Shown here: in pieces, positions 62,653-64,000 of the stretch | Position numbering within the stretch: the stretch's first letter is position 1 | Layout: the number at the start of each line of letters is the position of its first letter | Assembly (NCBI RefSeq): GCF_003471165.1 | Contig: NZ_QRIL01000011.1 | Location: 50,049-114,048 of the forward strand | Source: Ruminococcus sp. AM22-13 | GTDB taxonomy: Bacteria; Bacillota; Clostridia; Lachnospirales; Lachnospiraceae | Direction: 5' to 3' | Length of the DNA: 64,000 bases | Program-made: the position numbers and the translations under genes | The notes under the pieces: generated by a model | Databases searched by the model: none | What the model was told of the DNA's origin: nothing | The model's input: only the letters and a program-made list of their open reading frames with translations

Positions 62653-63549
62653 ATGGCGGAAATTATAACAGATGGCTCGCAAAAAGAACTCAAAAAACAC
62701 GGCAGTGACGAATTTCCTCTGCTGGTAAGCTACGAGCAGCTTTCCGGCTATAAATCTGGTTCTTTTTTATGGCACTGGCATCCGGAAATAGAGATCACAC
62801 TTGTCTTAGACGGTCAGATTCTTTATAAAGTAAATCAATGTACTTACCATATGAAAACCGGAGATATCCTTCTCGGAAACGCTAATGTCCTTCATGCCGG
62901 TTTCATGGAAGATATGCAGGATGGAAAATATGTTTCCATTACCTTTCTTCCGAAAATCATTTATGGTTCTTATGAAAGCGTCCTGCGCCGAAAATATGTA
63001 GAACCATTTGTACAGAACTTCTCACTTCCCGCAATTTACATTGACCACTCCCAGCCATGGCATCAGCTTTTTGCCGGATATGTAAAAGACATCATACGTC
63101 TGTATGAAGAAAAGAATGCTTTTTATGAACTGGATATCACCGGAACTTTGCAGAAGCTGTGGCGCTGCATGCTGCAAAATCTTCCGGAAGATCTTCCCTA
63201 TACTGAACACAGTAAACTGGAACGTAATCGTATACGTGAGATCATGGACTACCTGGAACACAACTATATGAACAAAATCCAGATGAAAAATATCGCAGAG
63301 GAAATCCACCTCTGCGAAAGTGAATGCAGCCGCTTATTTAAGCGCTACATGAATGTATCTTTATTTACATTTTTGCAGGAATACCGCGTAGAACGAAGCC
63401 TGGAATTTCTCTTAAGTTCCGGCGACAGCATCATGGAAGTCGCTCAGAAATCCGGATTCACAGACTCCAACTACTACGCTAAGGTCTTCTCCAAGGTCAA
63501 AGGCTGCAGTCCACAAAAATATAGGAAGCAAAACATGAGAAAAGAATAG
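62653..63549 (+). CDS. AraC-family transcriptional regulator with cupin domain
   Basis: 298 residues from ATG 62653 (MAEIITDG), 9 bases after AGGAGG; a longer ORF start at 62623 has no site. N-terminal cupin sugar-binding domain (LWHWHPEIEITLVLDG, MKTGDILLGNANVLHAG) and C-terminal AraC helix-turn-helix pair (MKNIAEEIHLCESECSRLFK, FTDSNYYAKVFSKVKGCSP). Divergent from galK, so probably its activator. Confidence 0.92.
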   Translation: MAEIITDGSQKELKKHGSDEFPLLVSYEQLSGYKSGSFLWHWHPEIEITLVLDGQILYKVNQCTYHMKTGDILLGNANVLHAGFMEDMQDGKYVSITFLPKIIYGSYESVLRRKYVEPFVQNFSLPAIYIDHSQPWHQLFAGYVKDIIRLYEEKNAFYELDITGTLQKLWRCMLQNLPEDLPYTEHSKLERNRIREIMDYLEHNYMNKIQMKNIAEEIHLCESECSRLFKRYMNVSLFTFLQEYRVERSLEFLLSSGDSIMEVAQKSGFTDSNYYAKVFSKVKGCSPQKYRKQNMRKE

Positions 63550-63550
63550 C

Positions 63551-63955
63551 ACAATTTCCGGCGATTCCTATGAGAACCTTCCAGACACTTATGTCATCTT
63601 TATCTGTGATTTTGATCCTTTTGGTGATGGGCTTTATCGCTATACTACAAATACTGTCTGCAGAGAAACTGGTAATTCTATAAATGATGGTATTGTAACA
63701 ATTTATCTCAATGCCCACTGCAAAAATAACACTGATATTCCCGATGAACTATTACAGTTTCTGGATTACGTAAAAAATACCGGGCGTAAAGAAAACACTA
63801 CAGAAGGAAAACAAAAAGTTCTCCTTGATTCTCTCGAATCTAAATTTGCCGTATCTCCTGAATTAAAAGAAATAATTTGCGCTGAGACTAACCCTGCAAA
63901 ACTTAAATCCTGGTGTGAATTATATCCTCACATGACTGAAGTCACGTGCTTCTAG
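63551..63955 (+). pseudogene. 5'-truncated Rpn-type nuclease / transposase remnant
   Basis: A reading frame of about 134 codons with no start codon begins right after the AraC stop: TYVIFICDFDPFGDGLYRYT ... TIYLNAHC ... ELLQFLDYVKNTGRK and ends at TAG 63953-63955. This matches the C-terminal part of the Rpn family recombination-promoting nucleases (PDDEXK, PF12784-type), which are usually near 300 residues. The N-terminal nuclease core is missing; an in-frame TGA lies at 63536. It is a decayed mobile gene. Confidence 0.75.
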
Positions 63956-64000
63956 ACGCTTTAGGCGTCAGACTAAATATCGGCGGATACGCCTGTAACT

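Noticed and set aside
62397..62693. 98-codon minus-strand ORF upstream of the AraC gene
   Set aside because: Overlaps the AraC promoter and start region, no ribosome-binding site, hydrophobic A+T-rich composition.

Overview
The window reads as a chromosome segment of a gut-type, low-to-moderate G+C Firmicute, most likely a Lachnospiraceae member (Blautia/Dorea/Ruminococcus-like). Supporting signs are the strong AGGAGG ribosome-binding sites, classical sigma-A promoters, a class I L10 leader, a DUF6472 protein, the tandem AAA-ATPase/PDDEXK genes and the style of the ABC transporters. Nothing here names the species. Almost all genes lie on the minus strand; the exceptions are two cell-envelope genes near 4-6 kb, apbE near 33-34 kb, and an AraC regulator plus a nuclease remnant at the right end.

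Left part (1-29 kb): the translation/transcription core, read right to left as upp, rplJ-rplL, rpoB-rpoC, then rpsL-rpsG-fusA-tuf (only the first codons of tuf are present). Two things interrupt the usual order. A secreted beta-helix protein gene sits between rplL and rpoB behind its own terminator. About 14 kb of accessory genes separates rpoC from rpsL. This insert holds a Ser/Thr kinase - PP2C - unknown protein cassette, a complete fructan/sucrose operon (binding protein, two permeases, GH32 enzyme, LacI repressor) with three LacI-type operators at its promoter, and an amidase plus serine-hydrolase pair on the other strand.

Middle (29-37 kb): a Cys-rich DUF6472 protein, two tandem AAA-ATPase/PD-(D/E)XK proteins, an ApbE flavinyltransferase lipoprotein, a secreted SGNH hydrolase, a small conserved protein and an EamA transporter.

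Sulfur island (37-49 kb): a 14-gene operon for sulfate assimilation. In transcription order it encodes a minimal siroheme sulfite reductase, a TusA-like protein, thioredoxin, a ThiS-like sulfur carrier ending GGGR, an E1-like ThiF/MoeB enzyme, a JAMM protease, the sulfate ABC transporter (Sbp, CysT, CysW, CysA), AprA-AprB type APS reductase, and ATP sulfurylase CysD-CysN. It starts at a sigma-A promoter upstream of an intergenic repeat and ends in a strong terminator. The combination suggests that sulfide is handed to a protein thiocarboxylate carrier. This is the most interesting system in the window.

Right part (49-64 kb): a RelE/Phd-type toxin-antitoxin pair, a DUF2798 membrane protein, a lone PduB-like microcompartment shell protein, a ribose/galactose-type sugar ABC transporter with its YesM/YesN-type two-component system, galactokinase, a divergent AraC regulator and a 5'-truncated Rpn-type nuclease fragment.

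At least four kinds of non-coding, mostly palindromic repeats lie between the genes: two MITE-like families each seen several times here, one 161-bp long-hairpin element, and one perfect 22-bp inverted repeat. No tRNA, rRNA, CRISPR array or intact transposase was seen.
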